Shown one piece after another: positions 29,001 through 37,892 of a DNA stretch of 64,000 nucleotides. Where the stretch lies: contig NZ_RHHV01000021.1 in NCBI RefSeq assembly GCF_003710905.1, positions 124,001-188,000 on the forward strand, read 5' to 3'. This DNA comes from Brevibacillus parabrevis (GTDB lineage Bacteria > Bacillota > Bacilli > Brevibacillales > Brevibacillaceae). The notes under the pieces are model-generated. The model was not told where the DNA came from and searched no databases. It saw nothing but the letters and a program-made list of their open reading frames with translations. The position numbers and the translations under genes are program-made. Numbering within the stretch: position 1 is the stretch's first letter; the number at the start of each line of letters is the position of its first letter.

Positions 29001-32000
29001 TTCACGCCGCAGGCTTGCCGGGAAGCGGCATGCTCGTGGACAAGGACGAAGCGGCATTTTCGGCCGGGCTGGCTGCGAAAATTAGCGGGACAGAGCATCT
29101 GCATGCGTTGACGCGCGAAAATCCGCCTGAGTTTCTCGTTTTGTTTTCGTCCATCGCGGCGGTAGTCGGGGGCATTTACTTGGGGGATTACGCGGCGGCC
29201 AATAGCTACCTCGATGCTTTTTCCGGAGTCGCAAGCTCGCCTACGCGGATCATCACGATCAACTGGACGACGTGGATGAATACAGGTATGGCAAAACATT
29301 CGGGCGCCAGCCTTGATGCTGCTTTTCGCTCCATTTCGCCTCGCCGGGCGATCAAGGCATTCGAGCAAGTCCTGCACAAGAACCTGACAAGCGTCGTCAT
29401 CGGGGAAATCAATACGGACAATGACTTGTTCTGGAACAACGCGCTGCCGATCGCCTTGGCTCCCGAAATTCGGGCGAAGATCAAATTGCCGGAGGTCGAG
29501 ATAAACGTAGAGCTGACGGGCAGAGCCGATGACACCTATACCGATCTCGAACAGCAGATTGCACAAATCTGGGGCAACGTCTTCCGCATGCCGACCATCG
29601 ATATTTACGATCATTTTTACGAACTGGGCGGAACCTCGATCATGGGCATCAAGATTGCCAACCGGATCAACGAGCAATGCCAGGTGACCTTGTCGGTACA
29701 GGATGTGTTTACGCATTTGACCATTCCCGATTTGGCCGAGTTTGTCCGGCAGAAGCAGCAGGAACGCAGCGGGGGAGAAGCAGCCAAGCCAAGAGAAGCG
29801 GTTCCAGACAAGCGGGTCATGCCGCTGTCGCACGCGCAGAGACGCATCTGGTTTTTGCAAAAAATGACTCCCGAGCTGGTCGCCTACAATCTGCCGTTTA
29901 TTCGCACGTATGAGATGGCGATTGACGTTGCGCTCCTGGAACGGGCTGTCGCTTATCTCGCTGCCCGACACGTCATGCTGCGCACACGATTTACGCTCAA
30001 AGACGGAAGTCCCGTGCAGGAAGCGTTGCCGGAGTACCGTCCGACTATCCAGGTGATGAATCTCACTGAACAGACAGACCAGGCGCTTTTGCTGGAAAAA
30101 AGCATCCACGAGCAAAAAATGAAGCCGTTCGACCTGGAGTCGCCTCCGTATCGCATCTATCTTTACCAGCTTGCCAAGGAGAGGTTTTGCCTCTACGTCA
30201 ATTTTCACCATATTCTTACGGACGGCTGGAGCATCGATATTTTTTACCAGGAGCTGTTCGGCGTTTACCAGTCGTTTTTGCAGCAGCAGTCGCCAAGGCT
30301 GGCCGAGGCGAAGCACGATTACTTTGACTGGATTGCCGCACAAAAAGACTGGGAAAACAGCGGGGAGTTCACGGAGCACGAAAGCTACTGGCTGAACGAA
30401 CTGGCGAAGCCGTTGCCGACGTTGGCGTTGCCTGCTGACAAAAAGCGTCCTTCCGTGCAAACGTACAACGGCAGCTATTACAAGTTCGAGATCGGCGGCG
30501 AGCTGTATGAAAAGCTCAAGACCCACACGGAGCAAGAGCAGATTACGTATAGCAATGTTTTGCTGAGCGCCTACTTCCTGTTGCTGCACAAGCTGTCGCA
30601 GGACGAAGACATTATCGTCGGTGTGCCTACTGCTGGAAGAAACCAAAAGAAATGGGAAGAAGTAGTGGGGATATTCATCAACACTTTGTGCATTCGCGTT
30701 TCTTTCAAGCACATCTCTACGTTTTCACAGCTGCAGCATGTCGTACAGCAAAAGGTTTGGGCGGCGATCGACAAAGCGCAATACCCGTTTGATCTGCTGG
30801 TGGAAAAGGTCAATCCGGAGCGTGATTTGGCGAGAAATCCCGTCTACAATGTGCTGTTCCAGTTTTTTGACAAGCTGCATCTGGAAAATGACGGGATCAG
30901 TCAGTTTGAACTGAGTTGCCTCGCGAAGGAAAGCGATCAGCGAATCGAGATTTCCTTTGAGTACAATTCGGACTTGTATACGGACAGCACGATCCGGCAG
31001 TTTGCCCGCTTTTTCCTGCACATACTCGCACAAGTGACGGAGCGCCCGGAAATCCCGCTCAAAGAAGCGGCCCTGCTGACTGGCCCAGAGGCGGAGGAGC
31101 TGCTGCACCGTTTTCAAGGGGCGCAGATGGACTGGCAGGAGCCTCTGCCGATCCACAAGCAGTTTGAAGCCCAGGCGCAAAAAACGCCGCATGCGATCGC
31201 GCTAGTATGCGAAGACGAGCAAATGACGTATCAGACACTAAACGAACAGGCCAATCAGCTCGCCTGGCTGCTCATAGACAAGGGCGTCGGCAAAAATGTG
31301 CCCGTCGGTATTTTGGTCGACCGAAGCTTCCAGACAGTCGTGGGCATTTTGGCGATTTTGAAAGCGGGTGGCGCCTACGTGCCGCTCGATCCAGGCTATC
31401 CCGAGGAGCGCATTGCTTACATTCTCGCGCACAGCGGAGCCAAGCTGTTGCTGACCGAAAATCGCTTGCTGGAAAAAGCGGGGCGAATCGGACAGGAGCA
31501 ACAGATCGAGCTCGTCAATCTGAGCCTGTTCCAAGAGGACCATGCTGCAAGCGCGATGGATGCCGCTCGCCGGGAGCAAGCACTGTCCACGTCCAATCCG
31601 CCGACAACGAGCAGCGGAGCTGACTGGATGTACATCATGTACACTTCTGGTTCAACAGGCAAGCCAAAAGGCGTGCTGGTTACCCATGCCAACGTCCATA
31701 ATTTTTTGGCGTGGAGCATAGCTGACTTCCGGCTCCGGGCCGACGATGTGTTCATGCTGGTCACCTCGATCAGCTTTGATATCTCGGTCTTTGAACTATT
31801 CGGGGCGCTGTTGAGCGGAGGGCGTCTTTGCATCTTGACGCAAGACAGGCTCAAGGATACGGACCGATTGCTGGCGTACATGGAGCAGCAGCAGGTCTCA
31901 ATCTGGCATTCGGTACCGAGCTTGATGGTGCAGCTCACGACTTATTTGAAAGCCAACAAGGAGCGGCATGGTCATTCCTTCGTGCTGCCATCGATCAGAC

Positions 32001-33037
32001 ACGTGCTGCTGGGCGGAGAAGCGTGGAGCTTTGCCTTGGCCAAACAAGTACGGCAAGTGCTGCCGTCCGCTGACATTCGCAACATGTACGGACCGACCGA
32101 GACGACGATCTGGGTGTCCAGCTACCAAGTGGAGCCAGAGGCAGACGCAGAGGCTCCGTATGGGGCTGTGCTCATTGGCAAACCGATTGCCAATAATCAA
32201 ATCATGATCTTGGCGCCGGATGGCAACGTTTGCCCGCCGGGAGTGATCGGTGAAATTTACGTAGCCGGGCAAAATGTGACCAGCGGCTACTTCCAGGACG
32301 AGGAACGGACGAGTCAAGCATTCATCCAGCGAGCCAGCGGCCAGCTTTGCTACAAAACAGGCGATCTCGGTCGTTACTTGCCGGATGGCAACATCGAATT
32401 TATCGGCAGAAGAGATCAGTTGGTAAAAGTGCGCGGTTACCGTATCGAGCTTGGCGAGATCGAACATGCGCTCCGGGATGCGGCGGCGCTGCAACAGATC
32501 GCCGTGACGACGGTAAAAGACGGGGAGACAAGCAAAATCGTTTGCTACTACACAGCAGACAGGCCGCTCCCGATGGGTCAATTGAAGGAGTACGCGCGGA
32601 AAAAACTGCCGGAATACATGGTTCCCGCCCAATTTTTCCACGTCGAGCAGTTCTGGTTGACCCCGAACGGCAAAATGGACTGGAAGGCAATGGAGCAGCA
32701 TTGCCAGTATGCAGAGGCCAGCCCTCTGTTTGCAGAAGCCCGGGATGAGGTCGAGAAAAAGCTCGTGGAAATCTGGAGAAAGCTGCTTGGCGCGCCTAAC
32801 ATCGGGATTCACGAAAACTTTTTTGATATAGGTGGAAACTCCTTGCTGATCGTGCAATTGCAGGAGCTGATCCAGACGGAGCTGTCCCACGACATGTCGA
32901 TTGTGGAGCTTTTCCAATATACGACGATCGAAAAGATTGCCGAGCAGATCAAAGCAACTGCCGTGAACCGTTCAAGCGTGGAAGCGGGACAAAAAAGAGC
33001 AGAACTGCGAAAAAGACGAAGAACCATGCGAAGCTAA
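26000..33037 (+). CDS. Trans-AT PKS/NRPS subunit: dock-KS-KR-ACP-C-A(unassigned)-PCP
   Basis: 2345 residues; ATG overlaps the upstream stop by 8 bases, with GGGGAG just before it. N-terminal helices (KEMNDSILQLLKSGHLNQE) form a likely docking partner for the previous subunit. KS with TACSSG (Cys near 26630), HGTGT and NIGHT. No AT between KS and KR. KR with TGGTGGIG near 28722 and Tyr in GDYAAAN. ACP with LGGTS (Ser near 29636). C domain with HHILTDG near 30205. The A domain (about 31130-32700; YTSGSTGKPKG) keeps Asp235, so it takes an alpha-amino acid, but the code reads D-I-F-H-L-G-M-I-W-K, which I cannot assign. PCP with IGGNS (Ser near 32840). The tail is basic (AELRKRRRTMRS), the docking class that the other subunit ends use. 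Confidence 0.95.
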   Translation: MSSRKEMNDSILQLLKSGHLNQEMAISMLEKLNRSPERKHRQDIAVIGMACRFPGASNPQQFWHNLVQGVNSIGYFPEERLHDLSGFVPELEELLANANHQAGYLDQISCFDHSFFHIGHKEAMAMEPYQRLFLETAYHAIEDAGYGGARLKHSNTGVFVGLETAYQSHYRSLLQNEDISSLVGSLVGLLSNRISYFLDLRGPAFVLNTACSSGLVALHQACTALANNECETALVGGVNLMVIPQVTGKLHDLETSDGRVKAFDKNADGTIWSEGITALMLKPLAKAREDRDPVYAVIKGSGVNADGASNGLTAPNPDAETQLFLRTWEKAKIDPLSISYIEAHGTGTLLGDSIELQAINDAFQQAASRPHVCGVGSVKTNIGHTVAASGLASLIKVVLALRHKKIPATLHYQSANPFLDPQNAAVEIVAELRDWKRADGDALLRAGVNSFGFSGTNCHVVVEEAPESDRLEAETEAELLPPVHLLTLSAKSKPALVELLKSYHSYLHTHPSTNLEDLCYTANTGRGQYENRIAFVFQSEEQLLQQLRQADLSQAEAARDKGIYLYLRAESSRDGGNPASSFAVPDVSATTDRDGWQTRASLEKLAEQYVAGMSIPWELVYRQPRQKLNLPVYPFDKIKIWPKADKQANGSVPNAAGSSALASEAPSVLPAAEHALYQRIQWVPAEPFSAQPERTENVLVITDSTDWGCELADAIAARSQHVVHARLTTTAYRQENASRYGLACSQADFDQLIRDTSQAALSKVVFAVAVGKRPDYEHADAGQLLHALFYLTKALGKTRSAPIELVLVGKNAQRVLADDVSVQPEFAALFGLGKVIREENSGLPCRCIDFDDATTVSDIAAEALGSTGHYQIAHRVGQRYYPQLAPLDLSAVDDSGLRFKEQGVYVITGGTGGIGLELAKHIALTYKVKLVLISRTKLPERGLWDEFSQHEQWGKLLHQLKSLESNDSQVYTYSADVANRDEIASAIRDIYRVHGKIDGIIHAAGLPGSGMLVDKDEAAFSAGLAAKISGTEHLHALTRENPPEFLVLFSSIAAVVGGIYLGDYAAANSYLDAFSGVASSPTRIITINWTTWMNTGMAKHSGASLDAAFRSISPRRAIKAFEQVLHKNLTSVVIGEINTDNDLFWNNALPIALAPEIRAKIKLPEVEINVELTGRADDTYTDLEQQIAQIWGNVFRMPTIDIYDHFYELGGTSIMGIKIANRINEQCQVTLSVQDVFTHLTIPDLAEFVRQKQQERSGGEAAKPREAVPDKRVMPLSHAQRRIWFLQKMTPELVAYNLPFIRTYEMAIDVALLERAVAYLAARHVMLRTRFTLKDGSPVQEALPEYRPTIQVMNLTEQTDQALLLEKSIHEQKMKPFDLESPPYRIYLYQLAKERFCLYVNFHHILTDGWSIDIFYQELFGVYQSFLQQQSPRLAEAKHDYFDWIAAQKDWENSGEFTEHESYWLNELAKPLPTLALPADKKRPSVQTYNGSYYKFEIGGELYEKLKTHTEQEQITYSNVLLSAYFLLLHKLSQDEDIIVGVPTAGRNQKKWEEVVGIFINTLCIRVSFKHISTFSQLQHVVQQKVWAAIDKAQYPFDLLVEKVNPERDLARNPVYNVLFQFFDKLHLENDGISQFELSCLAKESDQRIEISFEYNSDLYTDSTIRQFARFFLHILAQVTERPEIPLKEAALLTGPEAEELLHRFQGAQMDWQEPLPIHKQFEAQAQKTPHAIALVCEDEQMTYQTLNEQANQLAWLLIDKGVGKNVPVGILVDRSFQTVVGILAILKAGGAYVPLDPGYPEERIAYILAHSGAKLLLTENRLLEKAGRIGQEQQIELVNLSLFQEDHAASAMDAARREQALSTSNPPTTSSGADWMYIMYTSGSTGKPKGVLVTHANVHNFLAWSIADFRLRADDVFMLVTSISFDISVFELFGALLSGGRLCILTQDRLKDTDRLLAYMEQQQVSIWHSVPSLMVQLTTYLKANKERHGHSFVLPSIRHVLLGGEAWSFALAKQVRQVLPSADIRNMYGPTETTIWVSSYQVEPEADAEAPYGAVLIGKPIANNQIMILAPDGNVCPPGVIGEIYVAGQNVTSGYFQDEERTSQAFIQRASGQLCYKTGDLGRYLPDGNIEFIGRRDQLVKVRGYRIELGEIEHALRDAAALQQIAVTTVKDGETSKIVCYYTADRPLPMGQLKEYARKKLPEYMVPAQFFHVEQFWLTPNGKMDWKAMEQHCQYAEASPLFAEARDEVEKKLVEIWRKLLGAPNIGIHENFFDIGGNSLLIVQLQELIQTELSHDMSIVELFQYTTIEKIAEQIKATAVNRSSVEAGQKRAELRKRRRTMRS

Positions 33038-33066
33038 GGAGCCGTTTGGGGGAAAGGAAAATCGCG

Positions 33067-36000
33067 ATGGAAAATGCTCATGCGCTCAGCGAGAAAATCG
33101 CCATCATCGGCATGGCGGGAAAATTTCCGCAAGCGGAAAACATTCAGCGGTACTGGCACAATCTGGTCGAAGGCGTGGAAGGAATCCGCTTTTTCACAAA
33201 AGAGGAGCTGTTGGAGTCGGGCGTAGACCCGGCTCTGCTCGATCGGCCGGACTATGTGCCGGCTTGCGGTCAACTGACAGAGATCGAATGGTTTGATGCA
33301 GCCTTTTTCCAATATACGCCGCGAGAAGCGGAAATCATTGATCCCCAGCAGCGCCTGTTTCTGGAAGCTGCCTGGAATGCGCTGGAGGATGCCGGACAAA
33401 GCGTGTCGCAGCTTGACGGAGCGGTAGGCGTATTCGCCGGGATCGGGGCGAACAAATATTTGACGCATGTGGTCAGCCGTCCCGACTTGCTGCGCATTTT
33501 GGACCATCGCCAAATCGAGGTCGGAAACGACAAAGATTTTTTGACGACACGCGTTTCCTACAAATTGAATTTGACTGGCCCGAGCTTTTCTGTACAGACG
33601 GCTTGCTCCTCCTCGTTGGTGAGCGTGCACCTGGCATGCCAGAGCTTGCTGAACGGGGAGTGCGACATGGCCTTGGCGGGAGGCGTGTCTGTCCAGTTTC
33701 TCGGCAAGCATGGCTATTTGTACAAGCAAGGGGGCATCGAATCGCCGGATGGACACTGCCGCTGCTTCGATGAAAAAGCGGAAGGAACTGTCTTCGGCGA
33801 TGGCGTGGGCGTGATTGTGCTCAAAAGGCTGGATGAGGCCATCCAGGACAAGGATCATATTTACGCAGTCATTAGCGGTTCGGCCATTAACAACGACGGC
33901 GCAGGCAAAGTGGGATACACCGCTCCCGGGTTCGAGGGCCAGATTCAAGTCATTTCCGAAGCGATGGAAGTGGCCGGAGTGACTCCGCACGAGATTGGCT
34001 ATGTGGAGGCACACGGCACAGGAACGAAATTGGGGGATCGGGTAGAGATGGCGGCCCTCAAGGAAGTTTTCAAGGAGCGCGATCCGGCCGATCCATGCTA
34101 CATCGGATCGGTCAAAGCGAATGTGGGACATCTGAACACCGCTTCCGGCATCGCTGGCCTGATCAAAACCGTTCTCGCCATCCACCACGAAACGATCCCG
34201 CCGCTCTTGCATCTGCAAAAGCCGAATCCGCAGCTCGAATTGGAGAACAGCCCGTTCCGGTTGAATAACACCCCGGTGAGCTGGCGTGCGGAGGCAAGCA
34301 AAAGGGTGGCTGGCGTCAGCTCGTTTGGCATCGGCGGGACCAATGCGCACGTAATTGTCGAAGCGCCTCCAGCGATGCACTTCCGGGAAGAAGCGAACGA
34401 GTGGCAACTGCTGACGATTTCGGGGAAAACAAGTGCGGCGAGACAGCGCAACTATGAAAATGTGCTCGCTTTTCTGCGGGAAAATCCGCAAATTAACCTC
34501 GCACAAGTAGCCTACACGCTGCAAACAGGCCGGGAGTCGTTCGATTTTCGCGGGATTGTCCTGTGCCATGGGCAAGAGGCGCTTGCCCATCCAGAGAAGC
34601 TGCGGTTCGTTTGCAACGAGATAGAGGGGAGCGCGGAAGAGAAGGCGGTCGTTTTTGTCTTTTCACCAGCAGGGAGCGCCACGCATGGCGACTTGTATCA
34701 GCAAATCCCTTTCTTGCGGGAGCAGATGAATCAATGCTTCCGGTTCGCGGAACGCATGTTTCGGCTGGATGCCAACGCGATGCTGGACAATGATTCGCCC
34801 CATGGCACAATCGCACTGTTCATCCTAGAATACTCGCTGGCGCAGCTATGGCTTCACTGGGGAGTGGCGCCAAAAGCGATGGCGGGGGATTGGCTCGGGG
34901 AGTACGTCAGTGCGTGTCTCGCAGGCGTTTTGGCTTGGGAAGACGCTTTGCAGCTGCTGTTTTTCCGCGGGGATTTCCATGCAGACATCGCGCTTGCTCA
35001 ACCGACGATTCCGTTCTTGTCGAATCGAAGCGGCACGTGGATAACGGAAGAACAGGCGACCTCCTTGGACTATTGGCGGGAGCTGCTCGGCTTTTCCGGT
35101 CAAGGGATGGATGTCGCCAGCTTGCCTGCACTTGCCCAGGTGAAAAAGCCCGTGTTTCTCGAAGTCGGTCCAGGGAACAAGCAGCTTGAACGGCTGGCAG
35201 CAAGCGAACAGTTCCACTCCGCGCCATTGCTGCCTTCCTTGCCTGCTTCCACGGAAAGCGAATCCGCCTGCAAAACGCTGCTTGGCTCGTTAGGGCGACT
35301 GTGGCTGTACAAGGCGAGCATCAACTGGAAAAACGTCCATGCGCCACAGCACCCGCGCCGACTGCCTTTGCCGACGTACGCTTTTGACAGGCAGTATTAC
35401 TGGATTGAGCGATCGTTCGCAGCGCCTGTGGACACATCTGGCAGCGAAAAGCGGCTGTCTCCATCTGCGCTTCTGATCAAACAGGGCGACCAGTTCATCC
35501 GGGACGGACAGGCCAGCTACACGCTAAATGCGCTCCAGATGCGGCAACTGGAAGAACTGCTGGCGAGCTTTTCTACTGACTCTCCCGCAGAAAAGCTCGC
35601 ACCGCTCGTCAGCGCTTCGGCTCCCGCGCAGCCGCCGCGTCAGCAGCGACAGGAGGACATGGCCGCGTGGCTGTGTACCATTTTAGAGGAACTGCTCGGC
35701 AAAAAACCAATCGGCGTCCATGACGACTTTTTTGACCTGGGCGGCGATTCCGTGACGGCCATCCAGTTCGCTTCGCGGTTGAAAGAACAGCAGATTGAGA
35801 TTGCCTCCGATCTGCTGTTTGATTACTCGACGATGGAGGAATTGGCGAAGCAAATTCGACTGGAAAGCGACAGCCAGCCGTCGACGGAAGCAGTGGCGGG
35901 GGAAGACCTGACCATACAGGAGCAGCAGGCGAGGCAGATCAGCCTGGAAAGCAACAGCGAATCATCCGGGAACGCTCTGCCAGATGTCACGCCAGGCACG

Positions 36001-37380
36001 CTGTTTTTCAGCATCGGTCAGGCCGATCAGGAAATTTTGCGGGGTACAGTGGATGCGCAAGAAGTGGAAAGCGTCTATCCGCTGACCTTCATGCAGCTGC
36101 TTGTCTTGAACCACAATATTCTTCACGCCAGACAAGGCACTGTCAACGTGCTCTCGTTCCCGATTGCGGAGGAACTGAGGCTCCACGATTTCCGGATGGC
36201 CTGGCAGAGAGTGATCGACCGCCATTCTGTGCTGCGAACCGGGTTTATCTGGAGAAGGATATCCAACCCGGTGCAATTCGTGAAAAGACAAGTAGAGGTT
36301 TCTATCGACGTGCTTGATTGGACAAAACTGTCTGAGGCAGAGCAGCAGCGCGCTTTGGGCGAATGGATTGCAGAGGAACGACAACAAAACTTCAAGGTGG
36401 ATGAAGTTCCGCAGATGCGTTTCCAGCTCATCCAATACAGCAAGGCAAGCTATCAATTTGTCTGGACCTATCAAAATTCCCTGTTTGACGGCTGGAGCAT
36501 GAATCTCATTTTGCAGGAAGTATGGGCAAACTATCAGCTTGGCGAATCGCTCATCAGCGAGCCGCACATGCAGGCGACTCCTTTCCTCGACTATGTGAAG
36601 TGGCAAAAACGGCAGGATGACCAGGAAGCGAAGCGTTTTTGGACAGAGGAGCTAGGCAAGTTCCGCTATCAGGAGCAGTTTGTGCAGACGACACCAAGCC
36701 AGCGAAACAGCTACGTGAGTGCTGTGAAAAGTGTTGCCCTTGCGCAAGACGAGGTCTATACTGTAAGAGAATTTTCCAGAAAGAACCAATTAACGATAAA
36801 TACGGTAGTCTTAGGTGCGTGGGGATTGGCGCAAGCGCGCTTGTTCGCACAGCATGACGTGCTGATCGGGATGATTACATCGGGACGGGTCCCGGAAATC
36901 GAGCAAATGGACAAAATGGTCGGATTGTTCACAAACAGTCTGCCAGTCCGGCTGACCTACAGCGACACCGATCAGGTCAAAGCGTGGTTTGTCGCCTTGC
37001 AGAAAAAAATCGTGACCATCAGGCGCTACGAGTACATTACGTTGCAGCAAATTGCCCAGTGGTCGCAAATCCCGCTCGATTTTTTGCAAACGGTGATCAA
37101 CACGCGAAGCCTCGTGTATACGCATTTCCCGTTTCAGGGGCAAGCTGGCGAGCAAAGGCCGTTTCAAGCCGAGAGCAGCGGTCAACTCCATCTTCCGCTG
37201 CGCCTGTTTGTCAACCCGGGAGAGGAACACTTTACGATCCGGGCCGAATACGACAGCAACCAATTTGCCCACGACACTGTCGCGCAATTGTTGGACGAAG
37301 TGAAACGTCTGCTGGTGGCTATCCCCAGCGCTGACGGAGTCGCCGATTTGTGGGCAGAGGCAAAAAATCAGATAAAGTAG
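33067..37380 (+). CDS. PKS subunit: KS-AT(dead)-ACP-C(degenerate)
   Basis: 1437 residues from ATG 33067, chosen because AAAGGA sits 8 bases upstream; an in-frame TTG at 33046 is only 4 bases after its nearest AAGGAG. KS with TACSSS (Cys 33604), HGTGT and NVGHL. The AT-like region (about 34650-35400) is well preserved (LGEYVSACLAG, EVGPGNKQL) but GHSLG is GDWLG (34885-34899), so Ser is replaced by Trp. There is no reductive domain. ACP with LGGDS (Ser 35749). The C-terminal domain (about 36070-37320) has the condensation fold, yet HHxxxDG is QNSLFDG (36472-36492), so both histidines are lost. It cannot be an ordinary C domain; it may bind or position a partner, or be inactive. No thioesterase follows. 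The accessory block begins immediately downstream. Confidence 0.93.
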   Translation: MENAHALSEKIAIIGMAGKFPQAENIQRYWHNLVEGVEGIRFFTKEELLESGVDPALLDRPDYVPACGQLTEIEWFDAAFFQYTPREAEIIDPQQRLFLEAAWNALEDAGQSVSQLDGAVGVFAGIGANKYLTHVVSRPDLLRILDHRQIEVGNDKDFLTTRVSYKLNLTGPSFSVQTACSSSLVSVHLACQSLLNGECDMALAGGVSVQFLGKHGYLYKQGGIESPDGHCRCFDEKAEGTVFGDGVGVIVLKRLDEAIQDKDHIYAVISGSAINNDGAGKVGYTAPGFEGQIQVISEAMEVAGVTPHEIGYVEAHGTGTKLGDRVEMAALKEVFKERDPADPCYIGSVKANVGHLNTASGIAGLIKTVLAIHHETIPPLLHLQKPNPQLELENSPFRLNNTPVSWRAEASKRVAGVSSFGIGGTNAHVIVEAPPAMHFREEANEWQLLTISGKTSAARQRNYENVLAFLRENPQINLAQVAYTLQTGRESFDFRGIVLCHGQEALAHPEKLRFVCNEIEGSAEEKAVVFVFSPAGSATHGDLYQQIPFLREQMNQCFRFAERMFRLDANAMLDNDSPHGTIALFILEYSLAQLWLHWGVAPKAMAGDWLGEYVSACLAGVLAWEDALQLLFFRGDFHADIALAQPTIPFLSNRSGTWITEEQATSLDYWRELLGFSGQGMDVASLPALAQVKKPVFLEVGPGNKQLERLAASEQFHSAPLLPSLPASTESESACKTLLGSLGRLWLYKASINWKNVHAPQHPRRLPLPTYAFDRQYYWIERSFAAPVDTSGSEKRLSPSALLIKQGDQFIRDGQASYTLNALQMRQLEELLASFSTDSPAEKLAPLVSASAPAQPPRQQRQEDMAAWLCTILEELLGKKPIGVHDDFFDLGGDSVTAIQFASRLKEQQIEIASDLLFDYSTMEELAKQIRLESDSQPSTEAVAGEDLTIQEQQARQISLESNSESSGNALPDVTPGTLFFSIGQADQEILRGTVDAQEVESVYPLTFMQLLVLNHNILHARQGTVNVLSFPIAEELRLHDFRMAWQRVIDRHSVLRTGFIWRRISNPVQFVKRQVEVSIDVLDWTKLSEAEQQRALGEWIAEERQQNFKVDEVPQMRFQLIQYSKASYQFVWTYQNSLFDGWSMNLILQEVWANYQLGESLISEPHMQATPFLDYVKWQKRQDDQEAKRFWTEELGKFRYQEQFVQTTPSQRNSYVSAVKSVALAQDEVYTVREFSRKNQLTINTVVLGAWGLAQARLFAQHDVLIGMITSGRVPEIEQMDKMVGLFTNSLPVRLTYSDTDQVKAWFVALQKKIVTIRRYEYITLQQIAQWSQIPLDFLQTVINTRSLVYTHFPFQGQAGEQRPFQAESSGQLHLPLRLFVNPGEEHFTIRAEYDSNQFAHDTVAQLLDEVKRLLVAIPSADGVADLWAEAKNQIK

Positions 37381-37412
37381 GGCGCATGCCACGTAGGAGA
37401 ATGATTAACGAT

Positions 37413-37892
37413 ATGAAAATTGCCATTGTCAATGGACCGAACATGAATCTGCTCGGATTGCGGGAAACCGGAATTTACGGGACCGTCACCTGGAAGCAAA
37501 TCGAGGACAGGCTGAACAAACTGGCTGGTGAATGGCAAGTGGACGTCCTCTTTTTTCAATCCAATCACGAAGGGGAAATTGTCGATTTCATTCAACAGCA
37601 ACTGCATGCCCTGGACGGTGTGGTTATAAATCCGGCGGGTTTCTCCAAGACCGGATACTCAATACTGGACGCGTTGACCGCAGTCGGCATTCCCTATGTC
37701 GAGGTGCACATGTCCAATATTTTTGAACGGGGCGGCTGGCATGCTGAATCGATCTTTTTCGCAAACGCTGTGGGACATGTGATCGGCTTGAAGGCCAATG
37801 TGTACGAGCTTGGTTTGCGAGGGATCATGCAGCACGTCAAGGAACAGCGAACATCGATCAGTGGGAAGGAATGGAGAACGGGTGCACATTGA
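37413..37892 (+). CDS. Type II 3-dehydroquinate dehydratase (AroQ) family protein
   Basis: 159 residues from ATG 37413, which gives the family's usual N-terminus MKIAIVNGPNMNLLG; AGGAGA lies at 37395-37400. An in-frame ATG at 37401 touches that site and is less likely. Family landmarks are present: NGPNMNLLGLRETGIYG with the flexible-loop Arg and catalytic Tyr, NHEGEIVDFIQ, NPAGFSKTGYSILDAL, and EVHMSNIFER with the catalytic His. The usual RExFR motif reads RGGWH, so the second substrate-binding Arg is His. The normal reaction is dehydration of 3-dehydroquinate in the shikimate pathway. Its place between two synthase blocks, with its 3' end overlapping the next gene, suggests a dedicated role: supplying a shikimate-type precursor or an analogous dehydration on an assembly-line intermediate. 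Which of these is unknown. Confidence 0.85.
   Translation: MKIAIVNGPNMNLLGLRETGIYGTVTWKQIEDRLNKLAGEWQVDVLFFQSNHEGEIVDFIQQQLHALDGVVINPAGFSKTGYSILDALTAVGIPYVEVHMSNIFERGGWHAESIFFANAVGHVIGLKANVYELGLRGIMQHVKEQRTSISGKEWRTGAH

Noticed and set aside
28667-30712. Long open frame on the minus strand (about 680 codons)
   Set aside because: It lies wholly antisense to conserved KR, ACP and C domains. The translation has no recognisable motif and no ribosome binding site. Long antisense frames are common in GC-biased synthase genes.
33046-33066. TTG at 33046 as start of the KS-AT(dead)-ACP-C gene
   Set aside because: Spacing to AAGGAG is only 4 bases, whereas ATG 33067 has AAAGGA at a good distance and gives the usual short KS head.
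33034-34590. Long open frame on the minus strand (about 520 codons)
   Set aside because: Complementary to a conserved KS; no independent coding evidence.
36070-37320. C-terminal domain of the 33.1-37.4 kb protein as an epimerisation domain
   Set aside because: E domains also need the HHxxxDG histidines, which are absent, and the preceding module is a PKS module with nothing to epimerise.
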